11,389 bases of DNA from an uncultured Clostridia bacterium (GTDB lineage Bacteria > Bacillota > Clostridia > Oscillospirales > Acutalibacteraceae), in the NCBI GenBank assembly GCA_937895645.1, contig CALBKQ010000068.1, positions 1-11,389 of the forward strand. Direction: 5' to 3'. The notes below the pieces were generated by a model, which worked only from the letters and a program-made list of their open reading frames with translations, ran no database searches and had not been told where the DNA came from. How positions within the stretch are numbered: the stretch's first letter is position 1; each line of letters begins with the position of its first letter. Shown piece after piece: positions 1 to 6,254 of the stretch. The translations under genes and the position numbers were made by a program.

Positions 1-23
1 CGTCTAATATTGTTGGAAAATTA

Positions 24-52
24 TTGATTTTTTAAGGATGATTTTATATAAT
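24..52 (+). promoter_or_regulatory. Predicted sigma-A promoter upstream of the DUF1385 gene
   Basis: A -35-like hexamer TTGATT (24-29, 4 of 6 consensus bases) is followed by a 17-bp spacer and an exact TATAAT -10 box (47-52). Transcription would start near position 59, giving a leader of about 50 nt before the ATG at 112. The spacing is optimal and the site precedes the first gene of the array, so it is the best candidate for driving DUF1385-prmC and perhaps read-through into later genes. The region is very AT-rich, so a chance match is possible. Confidence 0.55.
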
Positions 53-70
53 AAATTTCGTATATAAAAT
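41..70. repeat. Perfect 10-bp inverted repeat over the -10 region (possible operator)
   Basis: ATTTTATATA (41-50) and TATATAAAAT (61-70) are exact reverse complements separated by 10 nt, so the arm centres lie 20 bp apart, about two helical turns. The left arm covers most of the predicted -10 box and the right arm lies just past the predicted transcription start. That geometry would suit a dimeric repressor. It is unlikely to act as an RNA hairpin, because the predicted transcript starts near 59 and would lack the left arm. Both arms consist only of A and T, which makes chance occurrence fairly likely. Confidence 0.3.
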
Positions 71-111
71 GAGATATATTAAAATAAAAAGGAAAGGAGA
101 AAAAGAAATTT

Positions 112-1083
112 ATGGAGAAAAAGATGACTTCAATAGGTGGACAAGCATTAATAGAAGGAATTATGATGCGTGGACCAAAAGGTAACGCTATGTCTGTACG
201 TTTACCTGACGGTACAATTGAAACAGAAGTAGAACCTTTTGTACCATTAAAAAATAAATATAAAGTTTTAGGTTGGCCTATTATTAGAGGTGTAGCAGGT
301 TTTATTGAATCAATGACAACAGGCTATAAATACCTTATGAAATCAGCTGACAAAACAATGACCGAAGAAGAAAAAGAGGAAGAAATGTCTAAACTTGACC
401 GTTGGCTTACTGACCATATGGGAGAAAAAATGATGGCAGTTGTCGGCGTTATTTCTGCAATACTCGGTGTTGGACTTGCGTTTGTAATATTTATGTATTT
501 ACCAACATTAGGTGTCGATTTATTAGACGATTACATTTTAAGAAATACTGATATTCAAAGATTTCACCCTTTACTTGAAGGTATATTAAGAATGATAATT
601 TTCGTTCTTTACATGTATGTGGTATCAAGAATGTCAATGATTAAACGAGTATTTATGTATCACGGTGCAGAGCATAAGACAATTTTCTGTTATGAAAATG
701 CTCTTGAATTAACAGTTGAAAATGTTCGTAAAATGTCACGTTTTCATCCTCGTTGTGGTACAAGTTTTATGTTTGTTATGATTATTATCAGCGTTCTTGT
801 TTCTTCTGCGCTTGTACTTATCTTCCCGGGACTTGCTGAAGTCAACAGATTACTTTGGATTGCAATTAAAGTTGCTGTTTTGCCACTTGTAATGGGTCTA
901 GGTTATGAGTTTATAAAATATGCTGGTAAACACGAAAATATCCTTGTGAAAGTGTTATCGGCACCAGGTTTGTTTATGCAACGAATTACTACAGTTGAGC
1001 CTACAGACGATATTATTGAGGTTGCAATTGAATCAATCAAGGCTGTTATTACTGATAATCCTGAGGATGATAAAATTAGATGA
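112..1083 (+). CDS. DUF1385 integral membrane protein (YqhQ-like)
   Basis: This 323-residue protein belongs to the DUF1385 family (B. subtilis YqhQ-like), whose biochemical function is not known to me. Recognisable family features are the N-terminal SIGGQALIEGIMMRGP block (residues 7-22), the HGAEHKTI motif (184-191) and the FHPRCGTSF motif (211-219). Hydrophobic segments near 107-132, 155-173, 217-240 and 248-268 suggest about four membrane spans, with the conserved His/Glu/Cys motifs between spans 2 and 3. An acidic and basic stretch lies at about 80-95. The ATG at 112 is preceded by AAGGAGA (94-100) with an 11-nt spacer; ATG 124 is a possible alternative that would keep the conserved block. 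The stop overlaps the prmC start by 4 nt (ATGA), implying translational coupling. In many Firmicutes DUF1385 sits near release-factor genes, which fits the prmC neighbour. Confidence 0.9.
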   Translation: MEKKMTSIGGQALIEGIMMRGPKGNAMSVRLPDGTIETEVEPFVPLKNKYKVLGWPIIRGVAGFIESMTTGYKYLMKSADKTMTEEEKEEEMSKLDRWLTDHMGEKMMAVVGVISAILGVGLAFVIFMYLPTLGVDLLDDYILRNTDIQRFHPLLEGILRMIIFVLYMYVVSRMSMIKRVFMYHGAEHKTIFCYENALELTVENVRKMSRFHPRCGTSFMFVMIIISVLVSSALVLIFPGLAEVNRLLWIAIKVAVLPLVMGLGYEFIKYAGKHENILVKVLSAPGLFMQRITTVEPTDDIIEVAIESIKAVITDNPEDDKIR

Positions 1084-1910
1084 CAGTTATAGAATTATTT
1101 TGTTATTGTAAAGAAAGGTTGAACTTTACTGACTCACCTGAATTTGATACAATCTGTATTTTTGAAGATTTATTAGGTGTTTCAAAGTCGAAAATATATT
1201 TTAATGACAATTTAGCAACTGACGAACAAATCAATATAGTTGAAAGTGTTATTAATCGCCGTAAAAAAGGTGAGCCATTACAATACATACTTGGTAAATG
1301 GGATTTTTATGATTTAACTTTTAATGTTGGTACAGGTGTTTTGATTCCTAGACCAGAAACTGAAATGCTTGTTGATTTTGCCCTTGAAAAGATTAAAGAT
1401 ATAAAGTCTCCGGTTATATATGATTTGTGTGCAGGTAGTGGTTGTATAGGTCTTACGGTTGCCAAGCACAGAAAAGATGCAAATGTTTATCTTCTCGAAA
1501 AAGAGGATGGTGCATTGAAATATCTTAAAGCCAACAAAGAAAAATATAACCTTGATAATGCTTATGTAATACAAGGCGATTTGTTTAATTTTGATTTTTC
1601 ACAAATGCCTCAGGCAGATATTATTCTTTCAAATCCGCCTTATATTCCTATAAGTGAAATAGAAGGATTACAAAAAGAAGTTCATTTTGAACCTGTAACT
1701 GCACTCGATGGTGGAGTAGATGGTCTTGATTTTTACCGCTGTATGTCAGAAAAATGGGTTTCAAAGGTAAAAAAGAATGGATATATTGCCCTTGAATGTG
1801 GTGAAGAACAAAGTGAATGTATAATTAGCTTGTTCAATGGTAAATATTCTGAGAAACAAGTAATTTATGATTTCAATAATATTGACAGAATTGTAACTTT
1901 TGGAATATAA
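1080..1910 (+). CDS. prmC: Peptide chain release factor N5-glutamine methyltransferase PrmC
   Basis: PrmC uses S-adenosylmethionine to methylate the glutamine of the GGQ motif in release factors RF1 and RF2 in the cytoplasm, raising termination efficiency. The 276-residue protein has the usual length and order: an N-terminal helical domain (about 1-80), the IPRPETEML block (89-97), the SAM-binding loop DLCAGSG (115-121) and the catalytic NPPY motif (185-188) that contacts the substrate glutamine. Its ATG overlaps the preceding stop by 4 nt. A GAGGA element at 1063-1067 lies 12 nt upstream, so coupling to the DUF1385 gene probably helps initiation. No prfA gene lies beside it here, although prfA-prmC pairs are common in Firmicutes. 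The last codons contain a strong promoter-like sequence for the downstream genes. Assignment is very secure; the HemK name is an old synonym. Confidence 0.96.
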   Translation: MTVIELFCYCKERLNFTDSPEFDTICIFEDLLGVSKSKIYFNDNLATDEQINIVESVINRRKKGEPLQYILGKWDFYDLTFNVGTGVLIPRPETEMLVDFALEKIKDIKSPVIYDLCAGSGCIGLTVAKHRKDANVYLLEKEDGALKYLKANKEKYNLDNAYVIQGDLFNFDFSQMPQADIILSNPPYIPISEIEGLQKEVHFEPVTALDGGVDGLDFYRCMSEKWVSKVKKNGYIALECGEEQSECIISLFNGKYSEKQVIYDFNNIDRIVTFGI

Positions 1911-1911
1911 T
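1882..1911 (+). promoter_or_regulatory. Consensus sigma-A promoter inside the 3' end of prmC
   Basis: TTGACA (1882-1887) and TATAAT (1906-1911) both match the vegetative sigma consensus exactly, with an 18-bp spacer. The -10 box overlaps the prmC stop codon (1908-1910). Transcription would start near 1918, about 22 nt before the ATG at 1940 and just upstream of that gene's AAAGGGG ribosome binding site. Position and perfect hexamers make this the strongest promoter candidate in the window. It would let the protease-scpA-scpB genes be expressed independently of DUF1385-prmC. Confidence 0.7.
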
Positions 1912-1939
1912 ATTTATTTAGAAATGAAAGGGGATTTTT

Positions 1940-2605
1940 ATGCTTTTTGATTTATTCAGCAAAGATTTTGATATGCTTGATTTAATCATTAAACTCTTTT
2001 CACGATTGTTTGTTGTATTCTGCACAATGCCTATACATGAATATGCACACGCATTAATTGCTACAAAATTGGGTGACCAGACTCCAAGACTTGCAGGTCG
2101 TTTAACACTTAATCCTATGGCTCATATTTCACCTATGGGCGCAATTATGATTTTTCTTTTTGGCTTTGGTTATGCAAAACCTGTAAGTGTAAATCCTCGT
2201 AATTTTAAGGACTCTAAAAAAGGTATGGCTTTAACCGCCATTGCGGGGCCTATATCAAATTTAATTATGGGATTCATTTTTATTGCACTTGCAACAGTGT
2301 ATTCAAATTTGTTTTATGCAGAAACAATTTTATTCAGTGCAATATTCTATTTTCTCTTTTTTGCAGGTTCAATAAATATAAATCTTGCAGTATTCAACTT
2401 GCTTCCTATTCCACCACTTGATGGTTCAAGAATTTTGCAGTTACTTATACCTGCGAAATATTATTATAAGTTTTTAGAGTATGAAAGATATATTGTAATT
2501 CTTGTGTTTATATTGATTGCAACAGGTGTCCTTTCAGGACCTCTATCTGCAATTTCGTATTTTTTCATTCAATTATTTGTAAAAATTGCAAGTTTACCAT
2601 TCTGA
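1940..2605 (+). CDS. Site-2 protease family (M50) intramembrane metalloprotease
   Basis: This 221-residue membrane protein has the zinc-binding HEYAH motif (H33, E34, H37), an example of HExxH, in the first membrane segment. The second metal-ligand motif, NLLPIPPLDG, lies at 153-162 with D161 as the expected third zinc ligand. AGPISN (102-107) is also typical of the family. About five to six hydrophobic segments are visible (roughly 15-45, 62-80, 95-120, 128-150, 185-212). There is no PDZ domain and no CBS domain, so it is a small YwhC-type member rather than an RseP or SpoIVFB orthologue. Its substrate cannot be read from the sequence. The AAAGGGG site (1927-1933) has a 6-nt spacer to the ATG. 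It probably starts a transcript from the promoter at 1882-1911 and is followed by scpA after 19 nt. Confidence 0.9.
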   Translation: MLFDLFSKDFDMLDLIIKLFSRLFVVFCTMPIHEYAHALIATKLGDQTPRLAGRLTLNPMAHISPMGAIMIFLFGFGYAKPVSVNPRNFKDSKKGMALTAIAGPISNLIMGFIFIALATVYSNLFYAETILFSAIFYFLFFAGSININLAVFNLLPIPPLDGSRILQLLIPAKYYYKFLEYERYIVILVFILIATGVLSGPLSAISYFFIQLFVKIASLPF

Positions 2606-2624
2606 TAAAAATAAAGGATAGTTT

Positions 2625-3362
2625 ATGGAAAAGATTTCTTATAAGTTAGATGTATTTGAAGGTCCAATGGACTTGCTTTTGCATTTAATCTCAAAGCATA
2701 AACTGAATATTTATGATATTCCTATTGTAACGCTTGTGGAACAATATGTTGATTATGTTCGTCAGATGCAAGAGGAAGATATGTATGTTGCTGCCGAGTT
2801 TCTTGAAATGGCGGCTCGTTTGGTGTATCTTAAATCAGTTTCCTTGTTGCCGGTATATACCGAAGCTGAGGAGTTGAAACAAGAACTTCAGGGTGAATTG
2901 ATTGAATACAGAGATATGAAACTTCTGGCTAATAAACTTTCAGAAAATACTGAAGGATTTGGTACATTTATAAGACAACCTGAAAAAATTGACCCTGACC
3001 AGACTTATAAGCGTCTTCATGACCCTGAAGAACTTTTTAGTGCTTATGTTTCGGCGGCAGGTAAAAAACTTCGTCAGTTACCACCACCAATTGAAGCATT
3101 CCGTGAAATTGTTGTTAAAAAAGTTGTTTCAGTTGGCTCAAAGATTTCAAATATCTTTAAGAAGTTAACTAAAAAAGGTCAAAAGGCAAAACTTAACACA
3201 TTGTTTGATGATGCTCAGTCCCGTTCAGATATTGTTGCTACTTTTTTAGCAGTACTTGAGCTTACCAAATCAAAAAAGGTTAAAGTTATTGGTGACGGTG
3301 AAGAAACCCAGGTTGAACTTTTAGATTCTGATTATTCGGAAGTTAGTGAGGAATGGAATTAA
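2625..3362 (+). CDS. scpA: Segregation and condensation protein A (kleisin)
   Basis: ScpA is the kleisin subunit of the bacterial SMC-ScpAB complex. It bridges the SMC ATPase heads and, with ScpB, supports chromosome compaction and segregation. The 245-residue length is normal. The N-terminal block FEGPMDLLLHLI (11-22), followed by KLNIYDIPI (26-34), is the signature of the SMC-neck-binding helices. EFLEMAARLVYLKS (58-71) is a second conserved stretch. A charged central linker follows, and the C-terminal part (about 165-245) is the winged-helix domain that binds the SMC head. AAAGGA (2613-2618) lies 6 nt before the ATG. The stop codon shares one base with the preferred scpB start, giving tightly coupled synthesis of the two partner subunits. 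No smc gene is present in the window. Confidence 0.96.
   Translation: MEKISYKLDVFEGPMDLLLHLISKHKLNIYDIPIVTLVEQYVDYVRQMQEEDMYVAAEFLEMAARLVYLKSVSLLPVYTEAEELKQELQGELIEYRDMKLLANKLSENTEGFGTFIRQPEKIDPDQTYKRLHDPEELFSAYVSAAGKKLRQLPPPIEAFREIVVKKVVSVGSKISNIFKKLTKKGQKAKLNTLFDDAQSRSDIVATFLAVLELTKSKKVKVIGDGEETQVELLDSDYSEVSEEWN
3348..3351 (+). promoter_or_regulatory. Ribosome binding site deciding the scpB start
   Basis: GAGG at 3348-3351, inside the end of scpA, lies only 1 nt before the upstream in-frame ATG at 3353 but 10 nt before the ATG at 3362. Only the second spacing is workable, so 3362 is the likely start. Confidence 0.6.
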
Positions 3363-3928
3363 TGAAAGCAAGTAAATTACAAGCGGCTATTGAAGCAATT
3401 TTGTTCGCTTCAGGTGAGCCGATTGAACTTGAAAGAATCGCAGAGGCACTAAAGGTTGAGCCTGAAGTATGTGAACAGGTTTTATATAACCTCTCTGCAC
3501 AACTCGATGAGCGTAACAGTGGTATTACAGTGTTAAAACTTGGTGACAAATATCAGTTATCTTCAAGAACAGAATACGCGGAGGTTATTCGTGATGTTTT
3601 GGAACTTCGCAAAAACACACCATTATCTCAGGCAGCTTTTGAAGTTTTAGCAGTTATTGCATATAATCAGCCTGTTACCAAGTCTTTTGTTGAACAGGTA
3701 CGAGGTGTAGATTGCAGTGGTGTAATTTCTACACTTTGTCAGAAAAAACTTATTGAAGAAAAGGGTAGACTCGACTTGCCGGGCAGACCGCTTATTTATG
3801 GCACAACCCCTGATTTCCTTCGTTGTTTCTCAATATCATCTCTTGACGAACTTCCTGCAATTCCAGAAGGTGAAAAGGAAGAAACTGAAACCATTGAAGA
3901 AACAAAAGACAATGTTATAGTTGAATAA
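3362..3928 (+). CDS. scpB: Segregation and condensation protein B
   Basis: ScpB is the dimeric winged-helix partner of ScpA in the SMC complex. The 188-residue product shows the usual opening, with AAIEAILFASGEPIEL at 8-23, then YNQPVTK (101-107), EQVRGVD (111-117) and GRPLIYGTTPDFL (141-153), which together are diagnostic. The last 20 or so residues are a Glu/Thr-rich acidic tail, common and poorly conserved in the family. An in-frame ATG at 3353 would add three residues. I prefer 3362 because the ribosome binding site is better spaced and homologues start close to the conserved LQAAIEAIL stretch. With this start the scpA stop and scpB start overlap by one base (TAATG), indicating translational coupling. 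Confidence 0.95.
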   Translation: MKASKLQAAIEAILFASGEPIELERIAEALKVEPEVCEQVLYNLSAQLDERNSGITVLKLGDKYQLSSRTEYAEVIRDVLELRKNTPLSQAAFEVLAVIAYNQPVTKSFVEQVRGVDCSGVISTLCQKKLIEEKGRLDLPGRPLIYGTTPDFLRCFSISSLDELPAIPEGEKEETETIEETKDNVIVE

Positions 3929-3947
3929 AATATATCAAATTTCTTAT

Positions 3948-3955
3948 AGGAGGTG
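3948..3955 (+). promoter_or_regulatory. Strong ribosome binding site setting a TTG start
   Basis: AGGAGGTG (3948-3955) is a near-full complement of the 16S rRNA 3' end and stands 6 nt before TTG at 3962. The GTG at 3953-3955 is in the same frame but lies inside this element, so it cannot be the real start. Confidence 0.85.
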
Positions 3956-3961
3956 TTTTTA

Positions 3962-4663
3962 TTGACAGGTTTATACATATTTCTCGGTATAATTGGATTT
4001 ATTGTACTTGTACTCAGTATCCGTATTACTGTGAATGGTGAATTTTTTGATGAGTTTAGATTAAATGTTAAATGGTTATTCTTAAAAATAGACATTTTAC
4101 CAGTTAAAAAGAAAGATAAACCTAAAAAAGAAAAAGCACCTAAAGAGAAAAAAGAAAAAGCCGTAACCGAAGAAGTTACACCAGAAACACCAACAGAAAA
4201 GAAAGAAAATATTTTTGTTAAATTTTATAATAATCAAGGATTTGACGGCGTAATTCAGTTAATCAATAATGTAGGTAAAGCATTAGGTAAGCTTATGCAC
4301 TCATTCAAAAAGCATATTGTATTGAGAGAATTATATTTGTGGATGACAGTTACAGGTGGGTGTGATGCTGCAGAGACTGCACTTGAGTATGGACGTATTT
4401 GTCAGAAAGTTTTTCCGGCAATGTCTTTTATATGCACAAATCTGACTGTAAAAAAATATGATGTTGAAATTGAACCTGATTTTTTAGGTAACAAAAATAA
4501 AGCAGAGTTTGCATTTTCAGTATCAGTAAGACCAATATTTATATTGAACGCACTTATTGTACTTGTGTTCAGATTACTTATTAAAGTTGTTCTCAAATTC
4601 CTAATGGGAATTAAAGATAAATCAAAAAACAATGAAAATATAAATGAAGGTGGTGCTTTATGA
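3962..4663 (+). CDS. DUF2953 membrane-anchored protein (YtfI-like)
   Basis: This 233-residue protein resembles the DUF2953 family, which includes B. subtilis YtfI encoded next to YtfJ; no molecular function is established to my knowledge. The visible layout is a single N-terminal membrane segment (about 3-20), a short beta-like stretch, a Lys/Glu/Pro-rich low-complexity linker (about 48-83), a conserved C-terminal region, and a second hydrophobic segment near the end (about 190-215). Initiation at TTG 3962 is chosen from the adjacent AGGAGGTG. Longer reading from GTG 3953 would put the start codon inside that element. The stop overlaps the ytfJ start by 4 nt (ATGA), so the two are almost certainly co-translated and probably act together. 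Family assignment rests mainly on size, topology and the ytfJ neighbour. Confidence 0.8.
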   Translation: MTGLYIFLGIIGFIVLVLSIRITVNGEFFDEFRLNVKWLFLKIDILPVKKKDKPKKEKAPKEKKEKAVTEEVTPETPTEKKENIFVKFYNNQGFDGVIQLINNVGKALGKLMHSFKKHIVLRELYLWMTVTGGCDAAETALEYGRICQKVFPAMSFICTNLTVKKYDVEIEPDFLGNKNKAEFAFSVSVRPIFILNALIVLVFRLLIKVVLKFLMGIKDKSKNNENINEGGAL

Positions 4664-5109
4664 TGAAAGAAAAATCATCAGCAGCAGGAATTCTTGAAAC
4701 TACAATTGAAAAGGTTAAAGACCTTGTTAATGTCAGCACAATCATTGGTGAACCAATGAAAGTTGAAGGTGGCGTTACAATTATTCCTGTTTCAAAAGTA
4801 ACTTATGGTTTTGCATCAGGTGGTTCAGATTTTCCATCAAAATCAAATCAGGATATTTTTGGCGGCGGCGGTGGTGCAGGTGTTACAATTATGCCTATCG
4901 CATTCCTTGTAATTGATGCTTATGGTAATGTTGATATTAAACACATTACTGCATTTGATAATGCTGCAGAGCGTATCGTAGGTCTTGTACCAGAAATGTT
5001 TGATAAAGTTTCAAACGCTGTAAATAAAGCAAAAATGGATAAAGTTTTCAACACAGCAGTAGCAGGCGTTGAGGCTGAAAAAGTTGAAGAAACAACAGCT
5101 GCTGAATAA
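4660..5109 (+). CDS. ytfJ: GerW/YtfJ family sporulation protein
   Basis: YtfJ (GerW family) is a sporulation-associated protein linked in Bacillus to spore germination; its biochemical activity is not defined. The 149-residue protein shows the family pattern. A helix at about 10-25 is followed by VSTIIGEPMKVEGGVTIIPV (25-44), the VTYGFASGG strand-loop (47-55), a glycine run (68-74) and GVTIMPIAFLVI (74-85). The tail is Ala/Glu-rich. There is no signal peptide. The ATG at 4660 overlaps the DUF2953 stop (ATGA), and a second ATG follows directly at 4663. GAAGG (4646-4650) lies 9 nt before the first and 12 nt before the second. Homologues also occur in bacteria not known to sporulate, so its presence suggests but does not prove spore formation. 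Confidence 0.92.
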   Translation: MMKEKSSAAGILETTIEKVKDLVNVSTIIGEPMKVEGGVTIIPVSKVTYGFASGGSDFPSKSNQDIFGGGGGAGVTIMPIAFLVIDAYGNVDIKHITAFDNAAERIVGLVPEMFDKVSNAVNKAKMDKVFNTAVAGVEAEKVEETTAAE

Positions 5110-5121
5110 ATAATTCTTATC

Positions 5122-5154
5122 AGTCACCAAAAGGCATATTATATTTTGGTGATT
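5122..5154 (+). promoter_or_regulatory. Hairpin that would sequester the ribosome binding site of the D,D-carboxypeptidase gene
   Basis: TCACCAAAA (5124-5132) is the exact reverse complement of TTTTGGTGA (5144-5152), with an 11-nt loop. One G-U and one A-U pair can extend the stem outward to 5122/5154, giving about 11 pairs. The 3' arm contains GGTGAT (5148-5153), which matches the 3' part of the full Shine-Dalgarno complement and sits 5 nt before the ATG at 5159. The 5' arm TCACC mimics the 16S anti-Shine-Dalgarno sequence. No U-run follows the stem, so it is not a standard intrinsic terminator. A role in lowering or conditioning translation of the downstream gene is inferred. Confidence 0.5.
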
Positions 5155-5158
5155 AATA

Positions 5159-6238
5159 ATGAAAAAAATAATATCTATATTTCTAACTTGTGTTTTAATA
5201 TTTACATTGAGCACTTTTGTATCTGCTGAAAAGCCACTAGAGATTTCGGCTAAATCTGCTGTTGTCATTTGTGCCGATACACTGGAAGTTGTTTATGCAA
5301 AAAATATGAATGAGCAACTTCCTATGGCAAGTACAACAAAAATAATGTCATCTGTATTAGCGCTTGAATTTGGTGCTGTTGACGAAATGCAGAAAGTGAC
5401 AACTGATATGATTGCTGTCGAGGGTAGTTCAATCGGTCTTATTGACGGTGATGAGATTTCACTTAAAACTCTTGTTAAGGGTATGTTGCTTGAATCTGGT
5501 AATGATGCCGCTAACGCAGTGGCTCATATTGTAGGTGGAAGTATACCTGAATTTGTTAAGATGATGAACGATAAAGCAAAAGAAATTGGAATGTACGCAA
5601 CTTCTTTTGAAACTCCCTCTGGTCTTGATGGCGAGAATCATTATTCTACTGCCTTTGATATGGCAGTACTGGGTGCTTACGCAATTAAAAATCCTGAGTT
5701 CAAGAGTATTTGTGAAGATGAAAGTGATGTGGTTTATTATGGTAATCCACCTTATAGAAGAGTTTTCACAAACCACAATAAACTTTTAGACATTTATGAC
5801 GGTGCTTTTGGCATAAAAACCGGATTTACTAAAAAGAGTGGCAGGTGCTTGGTGTCAGCAGTATGTAAAGATGGCAAAACATTGGTCGCAGTTACTCTTA
5901 ATGCACCTGACGACTGGAATGACCACATAAAAATGTATGACTATGCTTTTGAAAATGTTAACTCATTTCAGTTATTTGAAGATTTTAGTGATATTAAGCT
6001 AAAAATTGTTGGCGGTACAAAGAGTTTTATAGATATTGAAATGTTAATTGTTCCACAATATACAACAACGGTTAATAACTTAGAATATATTGATAAAATA
6101 TATATCAGACAGTTTGAGTATGCACCTGTATATAAAGGTGATATAGTAGGAAAAATAGAGTTCTATCAGAATAACATCAAAATTTCAGAAGTACCGATTT
6201 GTGCGTCAGAAACTGTTGAAATTATGAGCAAAAATTAA
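5159..6238 (+). CDS. D-alanyl-D-alanine carboxypeptidase, PBP5 type (DacF/DacB-like)
   Basis: This enzyme removes the terminal D-alanine from peptidoglycan pentapeptides outside the membrane and so limits cross-linking. The 359-residue protein begins with a signal peptide (KK, hydrophobic core 4-20, likely cleavage after VSA at 21-23). The three penicillin-binding active-site motifs are all present: STTK with nucleophile S58 and K61, SGN (113-115) and KTG (220-222). The segment from about 245 to 345 fits the beta-rich PBP5 C-terminal domain. A C-terminal amphipathic membrane anchor is not obvious, so attachment is uncertain. In B. subtilis dacB lies near scpAB and rluB, which makes a sporulation-type role plausible, but DacF and DacA-type housekeeping enzymes share these motifs and I do not assign a symbol. 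Its ribosome binding site lies inside the preceding hairpin. Confidence 0.93.
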   Translation: MKKIISIFLTCVLIFTLSTFVSAEKPLEISAKSAVVICADTLEVVYAKNMNEQLPMASTTKIMSSVLALEFGAVDEMQKVTTDMIAVEGSSIGLIDGDEISLKTLVKGMLLESGNDAANAVAHIVGGSIPEFVKMMNDKAKEIGMYATSFETPSGLDGENHYSTAFDMAVLGAYAIKNPEFKSICEDESDVVYYGNPPYRRVFTNHNKLLDIYDGAFGIKTGFTKKSGRCLVSAVCKDGKTLVAVTLNAPDDWNDHIKMYDYAFENVNSFQLFEDFSDIKLKIVGGTKSFIDIEMLIVPQYTTTVNNLEYIDKIYIRQFEYAPVYKGDIVGKIEFYQNNIKISEVPICASETVEIMSKN

Positions 6239-6254
6239 AGGTTTTAGGTGAATT

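Noticed and set aside
3953..3955. GTG as start of the DUF2953 gene
   Set aside because: It lies inside the AGGAGGTG ribosome binding site; TTG 3962 has the correct 6-nt spacing.
3962..3993. Promoter-like TTGACA and TATAAT at the start of the DUF2953 gene
   Set aside because: Both hexamers are exact, but the spacer is 20 bp, too long for efficient use; TTGACA here is also the start codon plus a threonine codon, and the promoter would lie inside the gene it should serve.
4861..4877. GGC/GGT run resembling a simple-sequence repeat
   Set aside because: It encodes the glycine stretch that is normal in YtfJ proteins and the codons are not uniform.
5111..5145. Sporulation sigma (SigF or SigG) promoter before the carboxypeptidase gene
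   Set aside because: CATATTA loosely resembles a SigG -10 box, but no acceptable -35 element lies about 15 bp upstream.
5124..5152. Intrinsic terminator between ytfJ and the carboxypeptidase gene
   Set aside because: The stem is present but it is AU-rich next to the loop and is followed by ATTAATAATG rather than a U-run, with the start codon a few bases away.
5459..5776. 105-codon open frame on the minus strand inside the carboxypeptidase gene
   Set aside because: It is antisense to the catalytic domain with SGN and KTG motifs; no ribosome binding site or recognisable protein features.
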